Positions 1-6,596 are shown, counted from the first letter of the stretch. The stretch: DNA of 12,493 nt from an uncultured Variovorax sp. (GCA_946478645.1 CAMLCW010000132.1:1-12493); one strand, 5' to 3'. Notes: generated from the letters alone by a model not told the origin. Program-made: numbers and translations.

Positions 1-961
1 GCACCTGCACGCGCCCGAGCACGTCGATGGCGCCCTGGTGCACGTGCGCGGTCACGTGCGACACATCGGCCGGCCGTAGCCGGTGCGCGGTCATCACCTG
101 CAGCAGCGCGTCGGCGGCGGGATGCGTGTGGCGGCACGAGGCGTGGAACTTGAAAGAGGTTTCGGCCAGGGCCCAGCGCGTGCCGAGCCGGTCGGTGAGC
201 CGCGCCGGATCGGCGTCGCTCGACATGCCGGCCGCCAGGCCCTGCGCACCTTCGAGGATCTTCGCGGCGCCCGTGAAACCGTCCTGCGCCAGGTAGGCCG
301 ACATCAGTCCGCTCGCGGCCGCGTGCGCGCAATGCAGTTGCTTGGAATCGGCCGCATCGCGCAGAAACTCCCAGAGGCCGGCCGACTGCGTGCCGGCCGA
401 GCCGAAGGCATGCAGCATCTGCGCAGGCGTGAGCGCGAGCAGATTGCCCACGGCGGCAGCCGCGGCCAGCGTGCCCGCCGTGGCTGTGGTGTGGAAGGTC
501 TTGTAGTGCGAGCGCCCGAGGAACTCGCCCACGCGGATGCCGACCTCATAGCCCGCGACCACCGCCGTGAGCAATTGCGCGCCGCTCGCGCCGAGGCTCT
601 GTGCCACCGCAAGCGCGGGCGCGATCACTACCGCCGCCGGATGGAACACCGAGCCGTTGTGCACGTCGTCCTGCTCCACGAAATGCGAGGCCGCGGCGTT
701 GACCAGCGCCGCGAACACCGGCGACGTGGTGCGGCGCGAGGTCAGCAGTTCGCTCGGCCCCTCGGCCGGGCCCATGGCCCGCGCGAAGCGCTCGATGCTT
801 TGCACCGGCCGCGCGCTGCGCGCCGCGAGCACCGAGCCGAGCCAGTCGAGCATCAGGTCTTCGGTGCGGCGCAGCACGGGCGCGGGAATGTCGGCGAGCT
901 TCAGCTCTGCCGCGAAGGTCGCGAGCACCTGGCTCGGGTGGTCGATGGTGGCAGAGGTCAT
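1..961 (-). CDS. MmgE/PrpD family protein (2-methylcitrate dehydratase-like), C-terminus cut by window edge
   Basis: The N-terminal 320 or so residues of an MmgE/PrpD-fold protein; the family is usually about 450 residues, so roughly the last quarter lies outside the window. Members include 2-methylcitrate dehydratase (PrpD) and other hydro-lyases or isomerases acting on organic acids. Reading from ATG at 961, family signatures appear in order: LDWLGS near residue 39, the EQDDVHNGSVFHP segment at about 97-108, a GYEVGIRVGEF stretch, HTTATAGTLAAAAAVG, then SKQLHCAHAAASG and KFHASCRHTHPAADA, which supply the conserved Lys/His/Cys positions. No clear Shine-Dalgarno precedes the ATG. It lies 109 bases downstream of the acyl-CoA dehydrogenase on the same strand, so co-transcription is likely unless the hairpin between them stops it. 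Family assignment is secure. The exact substrate is not: the partner gene argues against the plain methylcitrate cycle, for which prpB and prpC would be expected nearby. Confidence 0.9.
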   Translation of the reverse strand, partial: MTSATIDHPSQVLATFAAELKLADIPAPVLRRTEDLMLDWLGSVLAARSARPVQSIERFARAMGPAEGPSELLTSRRTTSPVFAALVNAAASHFVEQDDVHNGSVFHPAAVVIAPALAVAQSLGASGAQLLTAVVAGYEVGIRVGEFLGRSHYKTFHTTATAGTLAAAAAVGNLLALTPAQMLHAFGSAGTQSAGLWEFLRDAADSKQLHCAHAAASGLMSAYLAQDGFTGAAKILEGAQGLAAGMSSDADPARLTDRLGTRWALAETSFKFHASCRHTHPAADALLQVMTAHRLRPADVSHVTAHVHQGAIDVLGRVQV

Positions 962-1070
962 AAAGGATCTTTTCGTGGAACACCGAGGAACCGGCTTTGC
1001 CGGGCCTCAGGTGTTGCCCCCGGTAGGGGGTTGGAGAAGCGACACGAAGTGCGCGGAGCCTGGGGGCGAG
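962..1070. repeat. GC-rich hairpin element between two catabolic genes
   Basis: The 109-base gap between the acyl-CoA dehydrogenase stop and the MmgE/PrpD start holds two nested-looking structures. At 979-1015 a long stem forms: AACACC pairs with GGTGTT, GAGG with CCTC and CCGGC with GCCGG, closing on a TTT loop with only small bulges. At 1017-1030 CCCCC pairs with GGGGG across GGTA. A further G5 run follows at 1062-1066, and a short CACGAAGTG dyad lies between. Neither strand has a U-tract after the stem, so it is a poor intrinsic terminator. I infer a dispersed REP-like intergenic element of the kind common in Comamonadaceae, perhaps acting as an mRNA processing or stabilising stem between the two genes. 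Confidence 0.6.
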
Positions 1071-2237
1071 TCAAAAGGACCGCGGCAGCCCGAGCATGTG
1101 CTCGGCCACGTAGCTCAGGATCAGGTTGGTCGAGATCGGCGCCACCTGGTAGAGCCGGGTTTCGCGGAACTTGCGCTCGATGTCGTATTCGCAGGCAAAG
1201 CCGAAGCCGCCGTGGAACTGCAGGCAGGCGTTGGCCGCTTCCCAGCTGGCCTTGGCCGCGAGGTACTTGGCCATGTTGGCCTGCGCGCCGCAGGGTTCGC
1301 GCGCATCGAACAGGCGGCAGGCTTCGTAGCGCATCAGGTTCGCGGCCTCGATCTCGATGAAGGCCTCGGCGATCGGAAACTGCACACCCTGGTTCTGCCC
1401 GATGGGGCGGCCGAACACCACGCGTTCCTTGGTGTAGGCGGTCACGCGGTCGATGAACCAGTAGCCGTCGCCGATGCATTCGGCGGCGATCAGCGTGCGC
1501 TCGGCGTTGAGGCCGTCGAGGATGTACCTGAAGCCCTGGCCTTCCTCGCCGATCAGGTTCTCGGCCGGGATCTCGAGGTTCTCGAAGAACAGTTCATTCG
1601 TCTCATGGTTCACCATGTTGAGGATCGGGCGCACCGTCATGCCCTTGCCCACGGCCTCGCGCAGGTCGACGATGAAGATCGACATGCCCTCGGACTTCTT
1701 CTTCACGTCGGCGAGCGGCGTGGTGCGCGCCAGGAGGATCATCAGGTCCGAATGCTGGATGCGCGAGATCCAGACCTTCTGGCCGTTGACCACATAGCGG
1801 TCGCCCTTCTTCACGGCCGTGGTCTTGATCTTCGTGGTGTCGGTGCCGGTGGTGGGCTCGGTCACGCCCATCGACTGCAGCCGCAGTTCGCCGCTCGCGA
1901 TCTTCGGCAGGTAGGCCCGCTTCTGCGCCTCGCTGCCGTGGCGCAGCAAGGTGCCCATGTTGTACATCTGGCCGTGGCAGGCCCCCGAGTTCCCGCCCGA
2001 ACGGTTGATCTCTTCCATGATGACCGAGGCCTCGGTGAGCCCCAGGCCCGAGCCGCCATACGCCTGCGGGATCAGCGCGGCCATCCAGCCGGCCTGGGTG
2101 AGCGCATCGACGAATTCAGCGGGGTAGCCGCGCGCCTCGTCGATGCGGCGGAAGTACGCGTCGGGAAATTGCGCGCACAGGCCGCGCACCGCGTCGCGGA
2201 TCTCGGGGAAGTTTTTGGGGTCGTTGGCGTGGGTCAT
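1071..2237 (-). CDS. acyl-CoA dehydrogenase family protein (probable alternative catalytic Glu position)
   Basis: A 388-residue flavoprotein of the acyl-CoA dehydrogenase family, normal in length, expected to carry out FAD-dependent alpha,beta-dehydrogenation of an acyl-CoA in the cytoplasm and pass electrons to ETF. Seen in the sequence: an N-terminal helical domain with IPQAYGGSGLGLTE (about 56-69), the FAD-binding middle strand motif MGVTEPTTGTDTT (123-135) and KVWIS (154-158), and the C-terminal FHGGFGFACEYDIERKFRETR segment (341-361). At the position of the usual catalytic Glu (the YEGT motif of MCAD/SCAD) there is Gln364 in YQVAP. However, Glu246 in GLNAERTLIA matches the place used by isovaleryl-CoA dehydrogenase and long-chain acyl-CoA dehydrogenase. 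A branched or bulky acyl-CoA is therefore a fair guess. The ATG at 2237 has no obvious Shine-Dalgarno. It leads a minus-strand unit with the downstream MmgE/PrpD gene. Confidence 0.93.
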   Translation of the reverse strand: MTHANDPKNFPEIRDAVRGLCAQFPDAYFRRIDEARGYPAEFVDALTQAGWMAALIPQAYGGSGLGLTEASVIMEEINRSGGNSGACHGQMYNMGTLLRHGSEAQKRAYLPKIASGELRLQSMGVTEPTTGTDTTKIKTTAVKKGDRYVVNGQKVWISRIQHSDLMILLARTTPLADVKKKSEGMSIFIVDLREAVGKGMTVRPILNMVNHETNELFFENLEIPAENLIGEEGQGFRYILDGLNAERTLIAAECIGDGYWFIDRVTAYTKERVVFGRPIGQNQGVQFPIAEAFIEIEAANLMRYEACRLFDAREPCGAQANMAKYLAAKASWEAANACLQFHGGFGFACEYDIERKFRETRLYQVAPISTNLILSYVAEHMLGLPRSF

Positions 2238-2436
2238 CGGCTTGGGGGTGGATGCATGGGCCGACTCTATGCCGGTGCACGCGGTCGTGGATCAGCGATT
2301 GCGGAACCCTGCCTTCGGAAATTGCGAATGCGCGGGCGGTTTCGGACCTGTCCTGCATGCGGCCGCGCCGCCGTCCTCCACCGCGCAGGCGCCCGCGTGC
2401 GCATCGTCGCGCTGATTGAAAAAAGGAAACAACACC

Positions 2437-2616
2437 ATGGCAGACGACCTGAACAAGCGCGGCCCCGAAGACCGCACCCGCATCAACGTGAACGAGCCGC
2501 ACGAGGTGCGCTACTGGACCCAGACGCTGGGCGTGACCGAGGCGCAGCTGCGCTCGGCCGTGGCGGCCGCGGGCGTCGAAGTGAAGGACGTCCGGGTCTA
2601 CCTCGGCAAGCCCTGA
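2437..2616 (+). CDS. DUF3606 domain-containing small protein
   Basis: A 59-residue soluble protein matching the DUF3606 pattern: a basic/acidic start (RGPEDRTRINVNEPHE, residues 8-23), then YWTQTLGVTEAQLRSAV and a short C-terminal VRVYLGKP. The family is small, common in proteobacteria, and of unknown biochemical function; the second half looks like a small helix-turn-helix-sized fold. The start at ATG 2437 is set by the A-rich ribosome binding site AAGGA at 2423-2427, nine bases upstream; an in-frame TTG at 2416 lies before that site and is rejected. It is divergent from the acyl-CoA dehydrogenase across 199 bases and is followed after 229 bases by the phosphotransferase-like gene, so it is probably its own transcription unit. 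In other beta- and gammaproteobacteria such genes often turn up among stress-related small genes, but nothing here proves that. Confidence 0.88.
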   Translation: MADDLNKRGPEDRTRINVNEPHEVRYWTQTLGVTEAQLRSAVAAAGVEVKDVRVYLGKP

Positions 2617-2683
2617 AGGGCGCAGCGCGCTGGCTACATCGCGGCAGCATCGCGTTACCTGCCACAGCGTCTTGTCGCCAACC

Positions 2684-2699
2684 GTAGGCACGCTCCTAC
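2684..2699. repeat. short inverted repeat GTAGG-N6-CCTAC
   Basis: Five-base arms, GTAGG at 2684-2688 and CCTAC at 2695-2699, lie in the 229-base gap between the DUF3606 gene and the phosphotransferase-like gene. A related TGTAGGA string occurs at about 4768 in the leader of the nucleoside permease gene, without its partner arm. It could be a small operator or a remnant of a dispersed element. There is no T-tract, so it is not a convincing terminator. The rest of this gap shows no strong promoter. Confidence 0.3.
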
Positions 2700-2759
2700 A
2701 CCTCCGGCGGGGAGGCGGCACGATACTTCTTGCCTCTTCTTCGCTTCAGGACGCGCAAC

Positions 2760-2849
2760 GTGAATGTGCCCATTGCCGCGCCTCGCACCCCGGTGCGGGC
2801 CCACCCGAACATCGGCGCGGAGCCTGCTTCGGCTCCCATCGCGCGATGA
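2760..2849 (+). CDS. possible 29-codon leader peptide, stop overlapping the next start
   Basis: A GTG at 2760 follows AGGA (2748-2751) by eight bases, a good Shine-Dalgarno spacing. It opens a 29-codon frame rich in Ala and Pro that ends with TGA at 2847-2849. That stop overlaps the ATG of the phosphotransferase-like gene in an ATGA arrangement. Since that larger gene has no ribosome binding site of its own close to its ATG, this small frame could couple translation to it. Third-position GC is only moderately high (roughly three quarters), lower than in neighbouring genes, so coding is uncertain and the frame may be accidental. No known family is recognised. Confidence 0.25.
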   Translation: MNVPIAAPRTPVRAHPNIGAEPASAPIAR

Positions 2850-3523
2850 AGGCCTCTCCCGGGGCTCGTAGCTGGATCGCCGCCGGTGTGCGCCACGAAT
2901 TGCTGACCCGCGCGCTGCCTGCCCTGCGCCACGACATGGCCGCCCCCGTGTCGGTGATGCGCATGGCGCTCCTGATGCTCAAGCGGCAGATCGGCGCGCC
3001 TGCCATCGACGCCGCCGCGTGCGAGGAGCGCGTCTCGCTCATCGATCACCAGATGTCGGAGCTGGTCGAAGGCATCCGCTCGCTGCGCGACTGGGAGCTC
3101 GCCACCGCCGACGAAGGCATCACGCGCGGCGCGCTCGTCGCGCAATGTGTCGGCCTGATGCGCGCGGCTTTCGACATGCACGGCATCGTGCTCGACGTGG
3201 ACCCGGCCGTGTCTCCCGGCACCGACGAGACGCGCTGGCCGCAAGGCGCGGCGCTGCGCTACCTGTTCCTGGGCGCGCTCGGCTACCTGCACGACGGCGA
3301 AACCGAAACCGGCGCGATCCGGATCGAAGCCCGCGGCGACGATGCGCTGTGCCTGCTCGGCACGCCGCGCGCATCGAGCGGCACCAGCCCGGTGCTCGAT
3401 GCGCACCGCGCCCCGCGCGCGCTCGCCATCGATGCGATTGCGCTGCAGAGCCTGGCCGACGACCTCGGCTACACCGTCGCGCTCGAACGTGACAGCGTCT
3501 GCTTCTCCCTCGGGGCCCGCTGA
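2846..3523 (+). CDS. degenerate histidine kinase / ChpT-like histidine phosphotransferase candidate
   Basis: A 225-residue soluble protein with no signal peptide or membrane segment. Residues 25-50 (LPALRHDMAAPVSVMRMALL, continuing with MLKRQ) resemble the H-box helix of a two-component DHp domain, with His29-Asp30 followed by a Pro at residue 34. A second long helix follows at about 60-85. The C-terminal half has the outline of a HATPase_c fold: ALRYLFLGALGYLHD at 136-150 sits where the N-box should be but has no Asn, and no DxGxG glycine box is seen before the final LADDLGYTVALE...CFSL strand pair. Retained His, lost ATP-binding boxes and 225-residue length recall ChpT and Spo0B phosphotransferases; this is inference. 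ATG 2846 is preferred because upstream sequence does not look like protein. No response regulator is adjacent. The last 55 bases overlap the topoisomerase gene on the other strand. Confidence 0.7.
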   Translation: MKASPGARSWIAAGVRHELLTRALPALRHDMAAPVSVMRMALLMLKRQIGAPAIDAAACEERVSLIDHQMSELVEGIRSLRDWELATADEGITRGALVAQCVGLMRAAFDMHGIVLDVDPAVSPGTDETRWPQGAALRYLFLGALGYLHDGETETGAIRIEARGDDALCLLGTPRASSGTSPVLDAHRAPRALAIDAIALQSLADDLGYTVALERDSVCFSLGAR

Positions 3524-4713
3524 GCCTTCCTGCGCACCGCGGCCTTGCCGTTGCCGCGTGCGGCGCGAAGCTCTTGCGCCAGGCGCCGGCGGTGCAGCCG
3601 CAAAAACGCGAGCAGCCGCTGTTCCGGCGCATGGAGGCCGCGGGTGCGGCCGGCCGTGGCGGTGCGTGCCGACATCTTGCGCAGCACCTCGGCCGACGGA
3701 TCGTCCTCATGCCCGGCGAGCGCGCTGCCGAGCGCGAGCACGGCCGGATGCACGTAGGCCTTCTTGCAGACCGCGGGCGTGTTGCCGAGCTGCTTCGCGA
3801 CCGCCGCGAGGATCTCCTTGGCCGTGTAGCGGCTGCCGTCGGAGGCGGTGCGTCCCGGCTCGCAGGCCAGCCGCGTGAGCTCGAGCGCCTGCACCGTGCC
3901 GTGCCAGGTGCGGAAGTCCTTCGCCGTGAAGCGCTCGCCGGGCGAAGCCTCGGCCAGGTAGTCGTTCACGTCGGTCGACGACACGCTGTGCAGCGCGCCG
4001 TCCTCGTCCTGGTACTGGAACAGCGCCTGCCCGGGCAGTTGCTGGCACTGGCGCACCACCTTCGCGACGCGCGGGTCGTCGAGCTGCGCCTCGTGCATCA
4101 CGCCGCTCTTGCCGCGAAAGCGCAGCTTCAGCGCCGCACCCTGCACGGCCGCATGCCGGTTGCGCAGCGTGGTGAGCCCGTAGGATCGGTTGGTCTGCGC
4201 GTATTCCTCGTTGCCCACGCGCAGCAGCGTGGTGTCGAGCAGGCGCACCAGCGCCGCCAGCACGCGCTGGCGGTTCGGCGCGCCTTTGTCGCCGCCGTCC
4301 TGCAGGTCGCGCGCCACGCGGGCACGGATGCGCGGCAGCGCGAGCGCGAAGGCCTCAAGCCGCTCGAACTTGGTCTCGTCCTTGTGCAGCCGCCAGTCCG
4401 GGTGGTAGCGGTACTGCTTGCGCCCGCGTGCATCGATGCCGGTCGCCTGGAGGTGGCCGTTCGGCAGCGGACAGATCCATACGTCGGTGTAGGCCGGTGG
4501 AATCGCCAGCCTGCGGATGCGCGAGAGCTCGCCCGCATCGCGCACCCAGCGGCCCTCGGCATCGCGGTAGCGGAAGTGGTCGCCATGCTTCAGGCGCCGG
4601 ATGCCGGGCATGTCGGGATTCACATAGACGAGGCCGTTGGCGATGGACGCGGCCGTGGCGACCGGTTTCGAGGGCGGTGAGGTCGAGGCGGTCGGTTTGG
4701 AGCGGGCCGGCAT
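3469..4713 (-). CDS. DNA topoisomerase IB
   Basis: A 414-residue type IB topoisomerase of the poxvirus/bacterial class, which relaxes supercoils through a 3'-phosphotyrosyl link without ATP. The small N-terminal domain spans about residues 28-105 (NPDMPGIRRLKHGDHFRYRD, IPPAYTDVWICP, GIDARGRKQYRYHPDWR). The catalytic core follows: LLRVGNEEYAQTNRSYGL (163-180), the lysine hairpin FRGKSG with Lys202, KDFRTWHGT with Arg268, and the active-site tyrosine Tyr320 in NTPAVCKKAYVHPAVL. All expected catalytic positions appear present. The tail after Tyr320 is 94 residues and strongly basic, longer than the 40 to 60 residues usual for small bacterial and viral enzymes, and may add DNA affinity. ATG 4713 gives a normal N-terminus although its Shine-Dalgarno is weak. 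The gene is divergent from the nucleoside permease gene, and its 3' end overlaps the convergent phosphotransferase-like gene by 55 bases. Confidence 0.95.
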   Translation of the reverse strand: MPARSKPTASTSPPSKPVATAASIANGLVYVNPDMPGIRRLKHGDHFRYRDAEGRWVRDAGELSRIRRLAIPPAYTDVWICPLPNGHLQATGIDARGRKQYRYHPDWRLHKDETKFERLEAFALALPRIRARVARDLQDGGDKGAPNRQRVLAALVRLLDTTLLRVGNEEYAQTNRSYGLTTLRNRHAAVQGAALKLRFRGKSGVMHEAQLDDPRVAKVVRQCQQLPGQALFQYQDEDGALHSVSSTDVNDYLAEASPGERFTAKDFRTWHGTVQALELTRLACEPGRTASDGSRYTAKEILAAVAKQLGNTPAVCKKAYVHPAVLALGSALAGHEDDPSAEVLRKMSARTATAGRTRGLHAPEQRLLAFLRLHRRRLAQELRAARGNGKAAVRRKAQRAPREKQTLSRSSATV

Positions 4714-4774
4714 GGGGGTTGCGTGGTGGCGTACCCAGCGCTTGTGCCTGCACCGACAATGGGCGCCTGTAGGA

Positions 4775-4805
4775 CGCCGCAATCGCCGCTGGTGCGATTG
4801 CGGCG
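4775..4805. promoter_or_regulatory. perfect 12-bp inverted repeat in the leader of the nucleoside permease gene
   Basis: CGCCGCAATCGC at 4775-4786 and GCGATTGCGGCG at 4794-4805 are exact reverse complements around a seven-base loop (CGCTGGT). On the plus strand the stem is followed by CTTTCGTCTTC, a mildly T-rich run, and ends 28 bases before the start codon at 4834. It lies in the 120-base divergent gap between the topoisomerase IB gene and the permease gene. It could be a dimeric operator serving both promoters, a transcription terminator or attenuator, or an mRNA hairpin. The sequence alone does not decide between these. No confident -35/-10 pair was found for either gene. Confidence 0.6.
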
Positions 4806-4819
4806 CTTTCGTCTTCATT

Positions 4820-4823
4820 GGAG
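4820..4823 (+). promoter_or_regulatory. ribosome binding site of the nucleoside permease gene
   Basis: GGAG ends ten bases before the first of two tandem ATG codons (4834 and 4837). It favours 4834 as the start and excludes the longer upstream reading frame, which would place a basic, non-hydrophobic stretch before the lipoprotein signal. Confidence 0.6.
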
Positions 4824-4833
4824 TTCCCGAAAA

Positions 4834-5883
4834 ATGATGTCTGTTCCTCGACTGGCCGCCGTGTGCGCTGCGGCACTGCTCGCCGCCGGCTGCGCCGCAC
4901 CCATTGCATCGACCGCGCCCGTGCCGCCCGCGCGCACGGCCGCTGCCGCACCGATCAAGGTCAAGGTCAAGGTCTTCGTGGCCGCCATGTTCGAGATCGG
5001 CCAGAACAGCGGCGACCGCGCCGGCGAGTTCCAGCACTGGTACGAGCGCTATTGGAAAGGCGCCCGGCCCATCGCCGTGCGCGGCGCGCTGCAGCCGGCG
5101 TACTGCAATGCCGACGGCGTGTGCGGTGCGGTGCTCGGCATGGGCAAGGTCAACTCGTCGGCCTCGATGCAGGCCATCCTGCTCGATCCGCGCTTCGACT
5201 TCTCCGAGGCCTACTACGTGATCTCGGGCGTGGCCGGCACGCCGCCCGCGCGCGGCACCATCGGCGAAGTGAGCTGGGCCACCTGGCTCGTCGACTACGA
5301 CCTCGGCCACCGCTGGGCGCCCGAGGAGAACAAGCCCGGCGAGCCCACCTTCATGCCGCGCAAGGGCTACGAGGAATACCGCCGCTTCAAGCTCGATGCC
5401 GACCTGGTCGGCTGGGCGATGAAGCTCAGCGCGAACACGCCGCTCAAGGACTCCGACAGCGCGCGCAAGTACCGCCTGCGCTACCCCGATGCCGCCGCGC
5501 GGCGCGCCCCTTTCGTGGGCACCGGCACCCACATGACCGGCGACACCTTCTTCCACGGCCCCGGCATGTCGAAGCAGGCGCAGTACATCGCCAAGCTCTA
5601 CGGCGCCGACGATTACGTCATCACCGAGATGGAAGCCGCAGCGATCACGCTGGTGATCCAGCGCAGCCACGGCACCGGCCGCGTGATGAGCCTGCGCGGT
5701 GCCGTCAACTTCGACCAGGGCAACCCGAACGAGACCACGCTGCAGCACCTCGACCCGGCCCCCGGTGAGACGGCCGGCGGCTTCGCCGAGACGGTCGAGA
5801 ACATCGCGCTCGTGGGCACGCGCGTGGTCGACCACATCGTCGCGAACTGGCCCCGTTGGCGGCAGGGCGTGCCCAGGCCTTGA
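4834..5883 (+). CDS. purine nucleoside permease (NUP) family lipoprotein
   Basis: A 349-residue protein of the NUP family (PF06516-type), named after the Candida nucleoside permease but structurally related to nucleoside phosphorylases. Residues 1-20 form a lipoprotein signal: MMSVPR, a hydrophobic Ala/Leu run, then AAGC with Cys20 as the probable lipidated residue. The mature protein would be anchored on the outer side of the inner or outer membrane. Family motifs seen: VFVAAMFEIGQNSGDRAGEFQHWYER (47-72), LGMGKVNSSASM (101-112), VISGVAGTPP (129-138), GTGTHMTGDTFFHGP (229-243) and ITEMEAAAI (263-271), the last like the ribose-contacting Met-Glu motif of nucleoside phosphorylases and nucleosidases. 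There are no transmembrane helices, so a periplasmic nucleoside-binding or -cleaving role is more likely than a true channel; that is inference. The gene is convergent with the DUF2459 gene, six bases away. Confidence 0.93.
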   Translation: MMSVPRLAAVCAAALLAAGCAAPIASTAPVPPARTAAAAPIKVKVKVFVAAMFEIGQNSGDRAGEFQHWYERYWKGARPIAVRGALQPAYCNADGVCGAVLGMGKVNSSASMQAILLDPRFDFSEAYYVISGVAGTPPARGTIGEVSWATWLVDYDLGHRWAPEENKPGEPTFMPRKGYEEYRRFKLDADLVGWAMKLSANTPLKDSDSARKYRLRYPDAAARRAPFVGTGTHMTGDTFFHGPGMSKQAQYIAKLYGADDYVITEMEAAAITLVIQRSHGTGRVMSLRGAVNFDQGNPNETTLQHLDPAPGETAGGFAETVENIALVGTRVVDHIVANWPRWRQGVPRP

Positions 5884-5889
5884 GCGCGT

Positions 5890-6582
5890 TCAGGGCGGCG
5901 GCTGCCGCACCGGCTGCAGATGCCACGTCACGTTGAAGTCGAACGGCGTCCAGCGGCTCACCGTGACACCCGCCTGGCGCAGCGCGCGGCCGGCCCAGGT
6001 GTTGCAGGTCTCGAACAGGTGGTAGCCGCCTTCGGCCTCGTAGAACGCGTCGTCGTTCCCGTAGTACGCGCCGGCAACCGGCGTCGCGCGGCCCGCGGCC
6101 AAGGTCGCGCGCACGTAGTCCGCCAGCCGCGCGTACTGCGCCTGCGAGAGCGGCAGGTGCCACGCCCCTTGCTGCAGCTGGGCCCGCGTCAGGTAGGTCA
6201 CGTGCAGCAGCGCGCGGTTGCCGCCGAACATCGCGCCCAGGGCGCGCGACGCCGTGAGGTCGGCCCAGGTCGGCGTGTGCAGGTAGAACTCGCGGTCGCC
6301 CCAGCCGATGGCGACGAACTCGGCACCGGGCGGCACGGCCTCGAAGTGCGCCGGCGCAAAGAGCTGTCGCCAGTCGATGGTGGCCGAGCGGACCGGAAAG
6401 ACCAAGTCGGTGTGCACGCCGTTGCTCAGCACCCAGGCCTCGACCGCGGGCGACTCGGCCGGCACGCGCGCGGCGGGATTGGCGGGCCAGAACATCAGCA
6501 GGCAGGCCGCGGCCACGTAGAGCCCGGCCGCCGCCACGATGCCCGACAGCACGAACGCGGCGCGCCGGAGCCAGCGTCTCAT
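5890..6582 (-). CDS. DUF2459 / TIGR02117 family membrane-anchored protein
   Basis: A 230-residue protein with one N-terminal membrane segment (about residues 9-31, after a basic MRRWLRRA start), so the bulk faces the periplasm. The body matches the TIGR02117/DUF2459 family, once noted near urease genes in some bacteria and still of unknown function. Conserved-looking stretches are LSNGVHTDLVFP (52-63, His58), FVAIGWGDREFYLHTPTWADL (89-109), HVTYLTRAQL (127-136) and YHLFETCNTWAGRALRQAG (187-205, Cys193). A Cys in TCNTW plus a His in GVHTD makes a thiol-hydrolase fold conceivable, but I do not claim activity. ATG 6582 lies 14 bases after the dinB stop on the same strand, so the two genes are probably co-transcribed. 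No urease genes are present here. Confidence 0.88.
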   Translation of the reverse strand: MRRWLRRAAFVLSGIVAAAGLYVAAACLLMFWPANPAARVPAESPAVEAWVLSNGVHTDLVFPVRSATIDWRQLFAPAHFEAVPPGAEFVAIGWGDREFYLHTPTWADLTASRALGAMFGGNRALLHVTYLTRAQLQQGAWHLPLSQAQYARLADYVRATLAAGRATPVAGAYYGNDDAFYEAEGGYHLFETCNTWAGRALRQAGVTVSRWTPFDFNVTWHLQPVRQPPP

Positions 6583-6596
6583 CGCAGGCCTGCGTC

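Noticed and set aside
567..2687. Long plus-strand open frame (about 700 codons) across the acyl-CoA dehydrogenase and MmgE/PrpD genes
   Set aside because: It is antisense to two well-recognised families, has Arg/Ala/His-rich composition typical of GC-rich shadow frames, and shows no domain.
4966..4983. Short tandem repeat GGTCAA encoding KVKVKV
   Set aside because: Only about three units inside the permease-family coding region, forming a normal beta strand; no sign of a variable-number locus.
4714..5835. Upstream extension of the topoisomerase IB reading frame antisense to the nucleoside permease gene
   Set aside because: The family N-terminus begins just after 4713. The upstream part is a shadow of the permease gene with no recognisable protein features.
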